Of a stretch of 37,989 nt of DNA, positions 7,337 through 15,967 are shown in pieces. This DNA is from Hamadaea sp. GTDB taxonomy: Bacteria > Actinomycetota > Actinomycetes > Mycobacteriales > Micromonosporaceae. The position numbers and the translations under genes were made by a program. Within the stretch, counting starts at the first letter, position 1. Every line of letters starts with the position of its first letter. The notes beneath the pieces were generated by a model that was not told where the DNA came from, did no database searches, and saw nothing but the letters and a program-made list of their open reading frames with translations. The stretch is taken from contig NZ_JABFVK010000119.1 in the NCBI RefSeq assembly GCF_013362815.1, positions 1-37,989 of the forward strand. Direction: 5' to 3'.

Positions 7337-8722
7337 ATGACCACTGCGACGCTTCCCGCCGCCACCGCCGCCACCCGGCCGGCGGCACCGTGGCGGGCGC
7401 TGCCGATCCTGTTGCTCGGCGCTTTCCTGCCCATCCTCGACGCCTTCATCGTCAACGTCGCCCTCCCGACCATCGGGCGTACGCTCAACGCCGGTCCGGC
7501 AGCACTGGAGCTGACCGTGTCCGGCTACGGCGTCGCGTACGCCTGCACGCTGGTGGCCGGAGGTCGCCTCGGCGACCGCTTCGGCCGCAAGCGGATGCTG
7601 CTCGTCGGCATGACCGCGTTCACCGTCGCCTCGGCCGCCTGCGGGCTGGCCCCCACCGCTGGTGCGCTCATCGCCTTCCGCATCCTTCAAGGGCTGGGCG
7701 CGGCTCTGCTCTTCCCCCAGGTACTGGCCTCGATCCAGGCCGGCTTCGAAGGAGCCGACCGGCAGAAGGCCCTCGGCCTGTTCGGATCGATGGCCGGGCT
7801 GGCCGGCGCGGTCGGCCAGATCCTCGGCGGCGCGCTGCTCGCCTGGGATGTCGCCGGGCTCAGCTGGCGGCCGTTGTTCCTGATCAACGTGCCCGTCGGG
7901 ATCGCCGCCGTGGTGCTCGGGCGGCGGTTCGTGCCCGAGACCCGGGCTCCCCGCGCCGCTCGGATCGACGTGTGGGGCGCGCTCCTGCTGGCCGCCACCA
8001 TCGCACTTCTCCTACTACCGATCACCCTTGGGCGTACCGAGAAATGGCCATTGTGGACGTGGTTGAGCCTGGCCGCGGTCGTGCCCGCCGCGGTGGCCTT
8101 CTTTGTGACCCAGAGCCGGCAGGAGCGGCGCGGCGGTAACCCGCTGTTGCCGCCGAGCCTGCTGACCCTGCGTCTGGCCCGGCGCGCGCTGCTCGCGATC
8201 CTGCTGTTCGCCACGCTCATCGGCGGTTTCCTGTTCACCGTGGCGGTCACGCTGCAGATCGGGCACGGGTTCGGGCCGATGGCCGCCGGGCTGGCGATGG
8301 GACCGTGTGCGGTTACGTTCCTCTATGTCTCGCTGCGCGTCGGCCGCTGGGTCAGCCGATACGGCGTCCGGGTGCTCATCGGCGGCGCGCTGATCTTCGG
8401 CCTGGGGATCGTGGGCTTCGCCGCCGTCGTCAAGTACGCCGACCACCTGAATGTCGTCGAAGCGGCGATGCCGTTGGTCGTCGTCGGGGTCGGCTGGGCG
8501 ATGGTGCTGTCCCCGGCGATCGGATTCGTGCTGGCGGGCCTGCCGGCCGACCGCGCCGGACTGGCCGGTGGCGTGCTGTCGACGGCGATGCAGCTCGGGC
8601 TCGCGCTCGGCGCCTCGCTTCTCGGCTCGCTGCTGTTCGCGACGAGCCAGCTGGTGGCGTTGGGCGCTTGTCTCGTTCTGGCGGTCGGCACCGCGATCGC
8701 TTACAGGCGCATGCGCTCATGA
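7337..8722 (+). CDS. MFS multidrug exporter, DHA2-like
   Basis: A 461-residue major facilitator protein with about 13-14 hydrophobic segments, as expected for the DHA2 drug:proton antiporter group. The loop 2-3 signature GGRLGDRFGRKRM is present (about residues 74-86), and an NVALPTIGRTL segment near residue 40 resembles the DHA2 first-helix motif. It should expel a hydrophobic compound using the proton gradient. The start chosen is the ATG at 7337; an earlier in-frame start at 7313 would run through the operator candidate. The stop overlaps the PIG-L gene (ATGA), so the two are coupled and may share a substrate. Confidence 0.9.
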   Translation: MTTATLPAATAATRPAAPWRALPILLLGAFLPILDAFIVNVALPTIGRTLNAGPAALELTVSGYGVAYACTLVAGGRLGDRFGRKRMLLVGMTAFTVASAACGLAPTAGALIAFRILQGLGAALLFPQVLASIQAGFEGADRQKALGLFGSMAGLAGAVGQILGGALLAWDVAGLSWRPLFLINVPVGIAAVVLGRRFVPETRAPRAARIDVWGALLLAATIALLLLPITLGRTEKWPLWTWLSLAAVVPAAVAFFVTQSRQERRGGNPLLPPSLLTLRLARRALLAILLFATLIGGFLFTVAVTLQIGHGFGPMAAGLAMGPCAVTFLYVSLRVGRWVSRYGVRVLIGGALIFGLGIVGFAAVVKYADHLNVVEAAMPLVVVGVGWAMVLSPAIGFVLAGLPADRAGLAGGVLSTAMQLGLALGASLLGSLLFATSQLVALGACLVLAVGTAIAYRRMRS

Positions 8723-9483
8723 TCGCGCGGAATATGCTGGCGACCATGAGTTTCCCACCGTCAGCACCGCCGATCGAGGACGTCAAGAAGGTCCTCTGCG
8801 TGTTCGCGCACCCCGACGACGTCGACTTCGGCAGCGCCGCCACCGTGGCGCGCTGGGTCGCCGAGGGGATCGAGGTGGCCTACGTCCTGGTGACCCGGGG
8901 TGACGCCGGCGGCTTCGACAACACGCCGCGCGGCGAGATGCCGGGCCTCCGCGAGGCCGAACAGCGGGCCGCGGCGGCGGCGCTAGGCGTCACCCAGGTC
9001 GAGTTCCTCGAAGGTTACTTCGACGGCAAGGTCACGCCGTCCCTGGAACTGCGCCGAGACCTGGTCGCGGCGATCCGCCGCCACCGCCCCGACCGTATCC
9101 TCACCAGCTCACCGCTGCGCCGGTGGGAGCGGATCTCCGGGCCCAGCCACCCCGACCACCTCGCGGTCGGCGAGGCCCTCACCTGCGCGGTCTATCCCGA
9201 CGCTCGCAACGAGTTCGCGCTGCCGGAGCTGCTGGCGGCCGGGCTGGAGCCGTGGGTCGTCCGCGAGATCTGGTACTCGGGCGGGCCCAACCCGGACCAC
9301 GCCGTCGACGCCACCGACTACTTCGACCGCAAACTCGCGGCGCTGAACGCGCACGCGTCCCAGACCCGGCACATGGAAGACCTCGAGGGGATGCTCCGCG
9401 GGTGGATGGGCACCACTGCTCAAGCTGCTGGTATGCCTGAGGGGCAGGTCGCTGAGGCGTACACGATCATCCGGACCGAATAG
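8719..9483 (+). CDS. PIG-L (LmbE-type) deacetylase
   Basis: A 254-residue zinc-dependent N-deacetylase of the PIG-L/LmbE family, which includes MshB and Mca. The metal and base motif AHPDD is at residues 30-34 and the second zinc motif HPDH at 144-147. Such enzymes remove acetyl groups from N-acetylglucosamine-type substrates or cleave mycothiol S-conjugates. The ATG at 8719 overlaps the exporter stop (ATGA); ATGs at 8734 and 8746 are alternatives and fit the family N-terminus better. Coupling to a drug exporter hints at a role in handling a conjugated or sugar-bearing toxic compound, which is inference. It should not be called mshB or mca without comparison with the rest of the genome. Confidence 0.85.
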   Translation: MIARNMLATMSFPPSAPPIEDVKKVLCVFAHPDDVDFGSAATVARWVAEGIEVAYVLVTRGDAGGFDNTPRGEMPGLREAEQRAAAAALGVTQVEFLEGYFDGKVTPSLELRRDLVAAIRRHRPDRILTSSPLRRWERISGPSHPDHLAVGEALTCAVYPDARNEFALPELLAAGLEPWVVREIWYSGGPNPDHAVDATDYFDRKLAALNAHASQTRHMEDLEGMLRGWMGTTAQAAGMPEGQVAEAYTIIRTE

Positions 9484-9498
9484 CTTCGGGCAGCTCTG

Positions 9499-9571
9499 CT
9501 GCACGTTCGGGCGGCTGCACGTTCGGGCGGCTGCACGTTCGGGCGGCTGCACGTTCGGGCGGCTGCACGTT
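9499..9571. repeat. 16-bp tandem repeat, 4.5 copies
   Basis: Four exact head-to-tail copies of CTGCACGTTCGGGCGG (starting at 9499, 9515, 9531 and 9547) plus a 9-base partial copy begin 15 bases after the PIG-L stop. The copies are identical, so the array is likely to vary in length between strains. Confidence 0.95.
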
Positions 9572-9576
9572 ATCCG

Positions 9577-9628
9577 GGATAACGCGGTTATTTTCGCTCG
9601 CGAAGCCGCGTTATCCCGGGATAGCGCG
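9577..9628. terminator. Alternative hairpins with GGGATAACGCG motif
   Basis: An 11-bp perfect stem (GGATAACGCGG 9577-9587 with CCGCGTTATCC 9606-9616) encloses a smaller TTCGC/GCGAA hairpin (9593-9597, 9600-9604). A competing 11-bp stem with one mismatch, a G-U pair in one transcript, is formed by 9607-9617 and 9618-9628. The element lies between convergent genes and probably terminates both. The rest of the gap to 9692 holds another GGGATAACGCG copy (9656-9666). Confidence 0.7.
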
Positions 9629-9692
9629 ATCGGCCGCCCGGGCGCAACAGCCGCCGGGATAACGCGATCAGGCCCCGGAGATGGCGCAGGCG

Positions 9693-12446
9693 TCAGCGGG
9701 TGAGCGCCCCAGCGACCTCAGTCCGCGAGGAGACCCCGAGCTTGTGCAGAATGCTCGAAACGTGGACGGCCGCGGTCTTCGGTGAGATATAGAGCCGCCG
9801 AGCGAGCTCGGCGTTGGTCAGCCCTTCCGCGACGAGCAGGGCGACTTCGCGTTCCCGGGGAGTCAGCGGCACGACGCCGTTCTCGGCCGCGCGGCTGTGC
9901 GCCGGGGCCAGGCCGAGCTGGGCCCGGACCTGGTCGAGCTGAGCGACGCGCCAGCCACCCCACCGGCTCAGCAGGTCGGCGGCTTGGTCGGCGAGCTTCG
10001 TCGCCTGGGTGGTCTGGCTGGCGGCGAGCAGCCGCCGGGCGGCGAGTGTGTGCGCCGTTCCGCGTACGCTCGGAGGCAGGATCGCGGAGTCGAACACCGC
10101 CCGGTAGCCGCGCAGGGCGCGGTCGTCGTCACCGGCCAGTTCGGCCAGTTGCGCCGTCACCAATTCCCGCCAGTCGTCCCAGAGCTGGCCGTCCAGCATC
10201 ACCTCGCCGAGATGGCGTACGCGATCGCGGGGCAACCCGGCGTACAGGGCCGCCGTGATCAGGTCGTGCGCCTGCTCACCACTACGCCAGGGCTGCTGGG
10301 CCAACGCCTCCAGCACGGTGTCGAGCAATTCGATCGCGCGATCGTCGCCGGATCGGCAGGCGAGGTGGAAGTCCAGGCCCGGCAGCACCAGCGGGGACAA
10401 GCCCGGCTGCGATCGCAGTTCGGCCAGGATCGCCGTGACCCGGCGGAGTTCACCGGCCTCCAGACTGAGCCCGGCGAGGAAGACGGAGTGGTAGTCGGCC
10501 CGGCGACCACGGAAGGCGTAACCACGGTCCCGCGTCCGCCCCTCGTCGAGGGCGGCGATCCCGGCGGCGAGGTCGCCCTCCCGCATCGCGATACGCGCCC
10601 GCCCCTGGAAGTACGCCGCGACGGCGAGCGACTCGAAGCCGGCCCGCTCGGCGTCGACGCGCATGCGTTCGAGCACTTCGGCCTGGTCGGCGAGGGACTC
10701 CGACGGCGGCATCTGGACGAGGTTGTAGAGGGCGCGGGCGGCCAGCACCCACTCCCCCAGCTTCTCCGTCTCGTCGATCAATCCGGCCAGGATCGCCCGC
10801 CCCTGTTCGGCCGTCGCGGGCTGCTCAGCGAGCGTGGATCCCTTCTCCACCAAGGCGGCCAGGCGTACGGCGGGCAGGTCGAACTCGGCCGCCAGCGCCA
10901 GCGCCCGGTCGGACCACAGCAGCGCTTCGTCGACCCGGTCGCGGAGCATGGCCGACTGGGCCACCGCCGTCATCGCCCGCGCTTGGTCGGCACCCGGTGG
11001 CAGGGTCGCGATGAGCTGCTCGATCTCGGTCGTCCAAGCCTCCATGCCGGCGGTGTCGTCGGACTCCCAGGCGAGCCGGATGAGCAGGTAGAGCGCGTCG
11101 GCCCGATCGGTCGACGTGGTGGCCAGATCCCGCCACTTCCGCGCGTACTCGGCGGCGTCGTCGAGGAGCCCGGCGAGCCAGGCGGCGCGGGCGGCCGCAC
11201 TGAGCAGTTCGAGGTCGTCGCCCTCTTCCTCCAGGCCCATCTCGGCCAGCTGCAACGCCTGGTACGCCGACCCGATGGACAGGTAGAGGGCGGCCCCGCG
11301 GCGGGCCGCCGCCACCATGTCGTCGTAACGTCCGGCCGCCTCGGCGTGATGTGCGACCAGCGCCGGGTCGACCTCGTCCGCCGCGAGCAACGCTTCCAGC
11401 GCGGCCTCGTGCAGGCGGCGACGCTGGCGGCCGAGCATCTGGCCGGTGATCGCCTCGCGAAGCAGCGCGTGCCGGAAGGTGAACTCGTCTTCGCCCGACT
11501 CCACCAGCACACCGCGCTGGACGAGTTCCCGCAGGACGTCGATCAGCTCGTCCTCGCCGGCCCTGGTGACCGCCGCGAGCAGGTCGAACGGGATGCGGTG
11601 ACCGAGGAGGGCGGCCGCCTCGAGGATGCGCTGCCCGGCCGGGTCGAGGCCGGTGGCCTGACGGCGGAGCACCTCGGCGAGGCTCCACGGCAGGGGCTGC
11701 TCGCTGACCGCCTCGAGATCCTGCCCGGCGTACGCCCGCAGCAGCTCTTCCAGGAAGAAGGGATTGCCGCCGGTGCGGTTGTGCAGCGTCACCGCGGTCC
11801 GGTAGGAGACCGGCCGGCCACCCGCGATCGCCAGCATCGCTGCGGTCTCGGCCGTGGTCAGCCGCTCCAGTCGCAGGTGCGTCACGGCGTGCCGCCGCTC
11901 CATCCGCTCCAGCAGCGCCGACACGGGATGCCGGCTGGTGACCTCGCCGGGGCGGTAGGTCCCGATGAGCAGGTGAGCGCCGGGGCGGTCGGCGAGGCGC
12001 TCGAAGAGAGCGGCGCTCTCGGAGTCGGCCCAGTGCAGATCCTCGAAGACGAGGACGGAAGGCGCGTCCCCGACGAGCCGGGAGACGATGTCCAGCCCGG
12101 CGTGCAGCCGCTCGACCGGGCTGCGGCCGGGATCGACCAGCGCGGCCACCTCGGCGTCCACGCCGAGCATCCCGCGCGAGGCCAGCCGGCCCGCTCCGTC
12201 GATCGCGTCCAGCAGCAGCTCGTAAGGGCGGGCCAGCGAGCCGGGCTCGGCGTGGCCGACCAGCACGACGGCGCCTTCGGGCAGGGTGGGCAGGAATTCC
12301 TGGATGAGCCGGGTCTTGCCGATGCCGGGCTCACCGCCGACGATCGCGACCTGCGGACGGCCGGACGCGACGAGCCGCGTCAATTGACGCAGCTCGTGAT
12401 CTCGGCCGATCATGCTCTGGCTGGCACCGTCGCGCAGGAAACGCAC
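9693..12446 (-). CDS. Large LuxR-family (LAL) ATPase regulator
   Basis: A transcription activator of the large ATP-binding LuxR type, about 917 residues from the preferred GTG. Order of parts: Walker [10 protein letters not shown] near residues 37-45, Walker [12 protein letters not shown] near 131-141, a long helical region with tetratricopeptide-like composition (about 350-830), and a LuxR helix-turn-helix at the C-terminus ([20 protein letters not shown] onward). Such proteins usually sense a ligand through the middle region and activate catabolic or biosynthetic genes. The frame is open up to 12545, but a terminator-like hairpin at 12489-12520 lies inside that extension, so starts at 12446 (GTG) or 12413 (ATG, just before [10 protein letters not shown]) are better. 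No nearby target is obvious. Confidence 0.88.
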   Translation of the reverse strand: MRFLRDGASQSMIGRDHELRQLTRLVASGRPQVAIVGGEPGIGKTRLIQEFLPTLPEGAVVLVGHAEPGSLARPYELLLDAIDGAGRLASRGMLGVDAEVAALVDPGRSPVERLHAGLDIVSRLVGDAPSVLVFEDLHWADSESAALFERLADRPGAHLLIGTYRPGEVTSRHPVSALLERMERRHAVTHLRLERLTTAETAAMLAIAGGRPVSYRTAVTLHNRTGGNPFFLEELLRAYAGQDLEAVSEQPLPWSLAEVLRRQATGLDPAGQRILEAAALLGHRIPFDLLAAVTRAGEDELIDVLRELVQRGVLVESGEDEFTFRHALLREAITGQMLGRQRRRLHEAALEALLAADEVDPALVAHHAEAAGRYDDMVAAARRGAALYLSIGSAYQALQLAEMGLEEEGDDLELLSAAARAAWLAGLLDDAAEYARKWRDLATTSTDRADALYLLIRLAWESDDTAGMEAWTTEIEQLIATLPPGADQARAMTAVAQSAMLRDRVDEALLWSDRALALAAEFDLPAVRLAALVEKGSTLAEQPATAEQGRAILAGLIDETEKLGEWVLAARALYNLVQMPPSESLADQAEVLERMRVDAERAGFESLAVAAYFQGRARIAMREGDLAAGIAALDEGRTRDRGYAFRGRRADYHSVFLAGLSLEAGELRRVTAILAELRSQPGLSPLVLPGLDFHLACRSGDDRAIELLDTVLEALAQQPWRSGEQAHDLITAALYAGLPRDRVRHLGEVMLDGQLWDDWRELVTAQLAELAGDDDRALRGYRAVFDSAILPPSVRGTAHTLAARRLLAASQTTQATKLADQAADLLSRWGGWRVAQLDQVRAQLGLAPAHSRAAENGVVPLTPREREVALLVAEGLTNAELARRLYISPKTAAVHVSSILHKLGVSSRTEVAGALTR

Positions 12447-12488
12447 GCCACCAAGATACCGGCGAGGTGGGACACGCCCTAGAGCGTT

Positions 12489-12520
12489 GTGAGCCGCCCC
12501 TCGGTGGAGGAGCGGCTCAC
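12489..12520. terminator. Hairpin between small gene and LuxR-family gene
   Basis: Arms of 14 bases (12489-12502 and 12507-12520, GTGAGCCGC outer part) pair at 13 positions around a GGTG loop. It starts 22 bases beyond the stop of the 45-residue gene on the minus strand and lies 42 bases before the LuxR-family start, so it probably ends the short transcript. Confidence 0.8.
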
Positions 12521-12541
12521 AGCACACGGTTTCCGGCGCGA

Positions 12542-12679
12542 TCACTTGTGTGATCGTTCCGCGCGCTTCGTCCGGCTTTTGCGGGCCCGGGCGAGGACGC
12601 GGCTGCGGTCGGCCTCCGCGATCAGTTCCTGCTGGTGGAGCTTGGCCATGTCGAACAGGGTGTCGGGCGAGGTGAACAT
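12542..12679 (-). CDS. 45-residue basic protein, unknown function
   Basis: A short protein with an amphipathic helix ([20 protein letters not shown]) and a strongly basic C-terminus ([17 protein letters not shown]). Similar tiny proteins (conserved [19 protein letters not shown]-like start) occur widely in actinobacteria, in my recollection without assigned function. The ATG at 12679 is preceded by AAGGAG with a 6-base spacer and is preferred to the in-frame GTG-like extension to 12748. A 7-bp inverted repeat (GGTGGTG 12692-12698, CACCACC 12712-12718) sits directly upstream of the ribosome binding site and could affect translation if it is in the transcript. It is followed by a strong hairpin. 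Confidence 0.75.
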   Translation of the reverse strand: MFTSPDTLFDMAKLHQQELIAEADRSRVLARARKSRTKRAERSHK

Positions 12680-12800
12680 CTTCGGCTCCTTGGTGGTGTC
12701 TGTTCTTTCGTCACCACCTATGTTCCGCTGGTAAGGAGTCGAAGCCATCAGGAGCGATGACGTATCTTGCCCGGACCGGCGTACCTACCCCCTGCGGAAC

Positions 12801-12822
12801 CCGTCTAGGTATACCTAGACGG
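12801..12822. terminator. Perfect 22-bp palindrome overlapping the GH3 stop codon
   Basis: The 22 bases are their own reverse complement (half CCGTCTAGGTA). The TAG stop of the GH3 gene (12815-12817) lies inside. As RNA it would give a 9-bp stem with a TATA loop. It may be a terminator for the glucosidase gene, though there is no T-run; the perfect symmetry would equally suit a dimeric regulator. Confidence 0.55.
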
Positions 12823-15226
12823 CTGCCGAGAGCGGCCGGACGGCGCTGCTCGGACCGACCTCCACCCGATAGCCGCCGGGCGGCGTACGCCACTCGCCGT
12901 CCCAGATCTGGAACGCCCGCTCGGGCAGCGGGATCGTGACGGTCGCGGTCCTCCCCGGTTCGGCGGTCACCGGGGCGAAGCCAGCGAGCCAGCGCACCGG
13001 GCGGGTGTCGTCCGGTGTGGACGGTGCGAGGTACACCTGGACGACCTCACGCCCGGCCCGGGAACCGGTGTTACGCAAGGAGACCGTCACAGCACCATCC
13101 TCGATGGACAGAGACTCGTACGCCCACGTCGTGTACCCGGAGCCGTGGCCGAACGGATACCGAGGCGTACGCCCCGAGCGGTGCCAGGCGCGGTAGCCGA
13201 TGTAGATGTCCTCGGCGTAGTCGAGCACTCCGTCGGCCGGGGTGGTCGACAGCACCGGGCAGTCCTCGGCCCGGACGGGCCAGGTGGTGGGCAGCCGCCC
13301 GCCCGGCTCGGTTCGGCCGGACAGCACGTCGGCCAGGGCGTGCCCGGCTTCCTGCCCGGGGAACCAGGTGAGCAGCACGGCCGCCACCTCGTCGGCCCAG
13401 GGCAGTTCGACCGGCGATCCGGCGTTGACCACCACGACGGTACGCGGATTGGCCGCGACCACTCGGCGTACCAGCTCGTCCTGGCGTCCTGGAAGGGCGA
13501 GGCCGGTCCGGTCGAAGCCCTCGGACTCGACCTCCTCGGTGGTGCCGACGACGACGATCGCGACGTCGGATTCCGCCGCCACTCGTTCGGCTTCGGCGAG
13601 CAGCTCGTCGGCGGTCGCGACCGGCTCGGCATGGCCGAGGAGCAACGCGACGACCGCGAAGTTCTCGGGGAAGGCGACCTGATGCAGGAGGCTGACCTCG
13701 ACCGTCTCCCCCGCTACCAGGTCGATCGGGAGCCGCCCCTCCGGCGGAGCCAGGAACAACGCGGCCGGGTCCATGTTCTCCGGCACGAGGGCGTCGTCGA
13801 AGCGGGTCTTGCCGTCGACCGACAGGGTGAACTGGCCGATGCCCCGGATCGCGAGGTGGTGCGTACCGGTGGCGCCGGGGGTGAGCCGGCCGCTGAGTTC
13901 CACCGTGGCGAGCTTTGCCGGGTCGACTCCCTCGGGCATCTCCATCCACATGCCGACCGCGGCGGGCAGGCGCTCCACGTACATCGTCTGTCCCTCGGCG
14001 TCCCGGAACGTCGCCGTCAGCTCCGTCCACTGCGGACCGGCAGCCGCGGGGATCTTCTCGCGCGGGTCCGCGCCGATGGCGTACGTGAGCTTGGTGGACT
14101 CCGGCAGCGCCGCGGTCAGGCCGTCGAGCGGGGAGACGATGTGCGCCGGGAAGACCTGGGCGCTGCCGCCGCCGAGAATGCGCGCATCCTTCGCCAGCAC
14201 GCCGATCAGGGCGACGCTGGACGGCGAGGCCAGCGGCAGGATGCCGTCGTTGGCGGCCAGTACGAAGGACCGGCCCGCGATCTCCCGGGCGAGCGCTTCG
14301 CCGTCGACCGGGGCGGGGCGATCCTCGACCGCCACCGCCGGGGCGACGCCGTCGAGCGCGCCGACCCGGGCCGCCAGGCGCAGGACTCGGCATACGTGGT
14401 CGTCGATCAGCTCCTCGGCGACCGCGCCGGAACGCACGGCCGCCACCAGGCGTTCGCCCCAAGGACTACCGGCGCCGGGCATCGCCAGGTCCAGGCCGCC
14501 GCGCGCGGTCGCCTCGGTGTCCCGGGCCGCGAACCAGTCGGAGACGATGAAGCCGTCGAAGCCCCACTCACCCTTCAGCACGCCGTTCTGCAACTCGTCG
14601 TGCTCGGTCATGCTCACGCCGTTGACCTGGTTGTACGCCGCCATGACGCCCCACGCCCCGGCGTCGACGATGGTCTCGAACGGGGCGAGATAGAGCTCCC
14701 GCAGCGCCCGGTCGGAGATCTTGTTGTCCACCGTGAACCGGTCGGTCTCGGCGTCGTTGGCGACAAAGTGCTTGACGGTGGTGCCGACGCTGTGCGCTTG
14801 CACCCCTTGCACGTACGCCGCTCCGATCGCACCGGTGAGCAGCGGATCCTCCGAGTACGCCTCGAAGTGGCGGCCGCCCAGCGGACTCCGATGCAGGTTC
14901 ACCGTCGGGGCGAGCAGGACGTGCACCCCCTTGCGGCGGGCCTCCTGCCCCAGGAGGTGACCGGCTCGGCGGGCCAGCTCGGGATCCCAGGTGGCGGCCA
15001 GGGCAGTCGGGCTCGGGAGGGCGATCGAGGGGTCCTCCGCCGTCCACCGCGTTCCGCGTACGCCGATGGGGCCGTCGCTGACGACCAGTGAGGCGAGGCC
15101 GATCTCGGGGACACCGGGCACGGTCCAGGAATCCTGCCCGGAGAGGATCTTGACTTTCGTTTCGAGGTCGAGGCGGCTGAGCGCCTCCTCGACGGCGACC
15201 TCACGATCGGTACGCAGCGCTGACAT
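12815..15226 (-). CDS. GH3 beta-glucosidase with PA14 insertion
   Basis: Glycoside hydrolase family 3 enzyme of 803 residues, releasing glucose or a related sugar from the non-reducing end of oligosaccharides or glycosides. The N-terminal barrel has VKHFVANDAE (151-160) and the nucleophile motif VSDW (D230). The second domain has the acid/base region EEVESEGFDR (E567 or E569). A PA14-like carbohydrate-binding insertion sits at about 400-530 between strands of the second domain, as in some bacterial and yeast GH3 enzymes. A fibronectin III-like domain ends the protein. No signal peptide is visible, so it is probably cytoplasmic and acts on imported glycosides. The ATG at 15226 follows AAGGGAGG at ideal spacing; the frame upstream of it overlaps the operator and is not used. 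It is divergent from a TetR regulator. Confidence 0.93.
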   Translation of the reverse strand: MSALRTDREVAVEEALSRLDLETKVKILSGQDSWTVPGVPEIGLASLVVSDGPIGVRGTRWTAEDPSIALPSPTALAATWDPELARRAGHLLGQEARRKGVHVLLAPTVNLHRSPLGGRHFEAYSEDPLLTGAIGAAYVQGVQAHSVGTTVKHFVANDAETDRFTVDNKISDRALRELYLAPFETIVDAGAWGVMAAYNQVNGVSMTEHDELQNGVLKGEWGFDGFIVSDWFAARDTEATARGGLDLAMPGAGSPWGERLVAAVRSGAVAEELIDDHVCRVLRLAARVGALDGVAPAVAVEDRPAPVDGEALAREIAGRSFVLAANDGILPLASPSSVALIGVLAKDARILGGGSAQVFPAHIVSPLDGLTAALPESTKLTYAIGADPREKIPAAAGPQWTELTATFRDAEGQTMYVERLPAAVGMWMEMPEGVDPAKLATVELSGRLTPGATGTHHLAIRGIGQFTLSVDGKTRFDDALVPENMDPAALFLAPPEGRLPIDLVAGETVEVSLLHQVAFPENFAVVALLLGHAEPVATADELLAEAERVAAESDVAIVVVGTTEEVESEGFDRTGLALPGRQDELVRRVVAANPRTVVVVNAGSPVELPWADEVAAVLLTWFPGQEAGHALADVLSGRTEPGGRLPTTWPVRAEDCPVLSTTPADGVLDYAEDIYIGYRAWHRSGRTPRYPFGHGSGYTTWAYESLSIEDGAVTVSLRNTGSRAGREVVQVYLAPSTPDDTRPVRWLAGFAPVTAEPGRTATVTIPLPERAFQIWDGEWRTPPGGYRVEVGPSSAVRPLSAAV

Positions 15227-15262
15227 ACGGCCTCCCTTGGGTTGGAGCCATCGTGCACTAAC

Positions 15263-15282
15263 TACCGAGTGATCAGTAGGTA
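15263..15282. promoter_or_regulatory. Candidate TetR operator
   Basis: A 20-bp imperfect palindrome centred at 15272/15273 (TACCGAGTGATCAGTAGGTA) pairs at 8 of 10 positions, with TGATCA at its centre. Length and symmetry are typical of TetR-family operators. It lies between the divergent GH3 and TetR genes, just upstream of the tetR -35 and 36 bases upstream of the GH3 ATG, where binding could shut off both. Confidence 0.65.
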
Positions 15283-15288
15283 ACGTTA

Positions 15289-15318
15289 TTGTTTCGAGAT
15301 AATCGCGGCGGCTATCCT
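15289..15318 (+). promoter_or_regulatory. Candidate leaderless promoter of the TetR gene
   Basis: TTGTTT (15289-15294) and TATCCT (15313-15318) are separated by 18 bases. The -10 box ends six bases before the ATG at 15325 and no ribosome binding site is present, which fits a leaderless transcript. Confidence 0.45.
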
Positions 15319-15324
15319 GCGTCC

Positions 15325-15927
15325 ATGACACACCCTCGGCGCAGGCTGAGACCCGAGCAACGGCGTACCGAGATCCTGGAGGCGGCGCTGGAGGTCTTCG
15401 CCGAACGCGGCTATCGCGGCGCCACCCTCGCCGCCGTGGCCGACAAGGTCGGCCTGACCCAGCAAGGGTTGCTGCACTACTTCCCCAGCAAGGACGCGCT
15501 GCTGATCGAGGTGCTCCGGCGACGCGACGAGATCGACGCGGGTGCGTACGAACCGTCCGGCAACGGGCTGGAGACGATGGAGAAGCTGGTGGCGCACAAC
15601 GCGACGCTGCCCGGGCTGGTGCAGTCGTTCACCGTGCTGTCGGCCGACAGTGTCACCGACAACCACCCCGCCAAGGAGTTCTTCATCGAGCGCTATCGGC
15701 GTACGCGCGAAACGCTCGGCGAGTCGATCCGCCGCGAGTTCGGCGAGAACCTCCCCGGCGGGCTCACTCCCGAGCAGGCGACCGCCCTGCTCGTCGCGGT
15801 CATGGACGGGCTGCAACTCCAGTGGCTGCTCGATCCGGGCGAGGTCGACATGGCCGCGGTGTTCCACGCCTTCGCCGGTCTCTTGCGCTCGACCCCGTCA
15901 GCTGCAGATCAGGGAAACGCACCCTAA
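15325..15927 (+). CDS. TetR-family repressor
   Basis: A 200-residue TetR regulator. The N-terminal helix-turn-helix is clear: RRTEILEAALEVFAERGYRG, then ATLAAVADKVGLTQQGLLHY and FPSKDALL (about residues 12-55). The C-terminal helical domain should bind an inducer, probably a sugar or glycoside given the divergent GH3 gene. The ATG at 15325 is chosen because the upstream in-frame extension covers the promoter. The 3' end overlaps one arm of an inverted repeat that continues past the stop. It most likely represses the glucosidase and itself. Confidence 0.88.
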   Translation: MTHPRRRLRPEQRRTEILEAALEVFAERGYRGATLAAVADKVGLTQQGLLHYFPSKDALLIEVLRRRDEIDAGAYEPSGNGLETMEKLVAHNATLPGLVQSFTVLSADSVTDNHPAKEFFIERYRRTRETLGESIRREFGENLPGGLTPEQATALLVAVMDGLQLQWLLDPGEVDMAAVFHAFAGLLRSTPSAADQGNAP

Positions 15928-15964
15928 AACAGCCCGCTAAGGCATGCGTAACCGTGATCTGCAG
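15902..15964. terminator. Inverted repeat between convergent tetR and pseG-like genes
   Basis: CTGCAGATCA (15902-15911) and TGATCTGCAG (15955-15964) are perfect 10-bp arms 43 bases apart, enclosing a second ACGCA/TGCGT pair (15917-15921, 15945-15949). The left arm overlaps the tetR end; the right arm lies just beyond the stop of the pseG-like gene. It probably terminates in both directions. Confidence 0.55.
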
Positions 15965-15967
15965 GAG

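Noticed and set aside
9499-9571. CRISPR array
   Set aside because: The 16-bp units are contiguous without spacers and there are no cas genes nearby.
9897-12482. Very long open frame on the plus strand opposite the LuxR-family gene
   Set aside because: Its product is a Gly/Arg/Gln-rich shadow typical of the antisense strand in high-GC DNA, with no recognisable domain; the minus-strand product has complete ATPase and helix-turn-helix motifs.
12692-12718. Riboswitch upstream of the 45-residue gene
   Set aside because: Only a simple 7-bp inverted repeat is seen; no known riboswitch core is recognisable and a promoter inside the hairpin is possible.
13145-15091. Long open frame on the plus strand opposite the GH3 gene
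   Set aside because: Compositional shadow; the GH3 protein on the minus strand is full length with catalytic residues.
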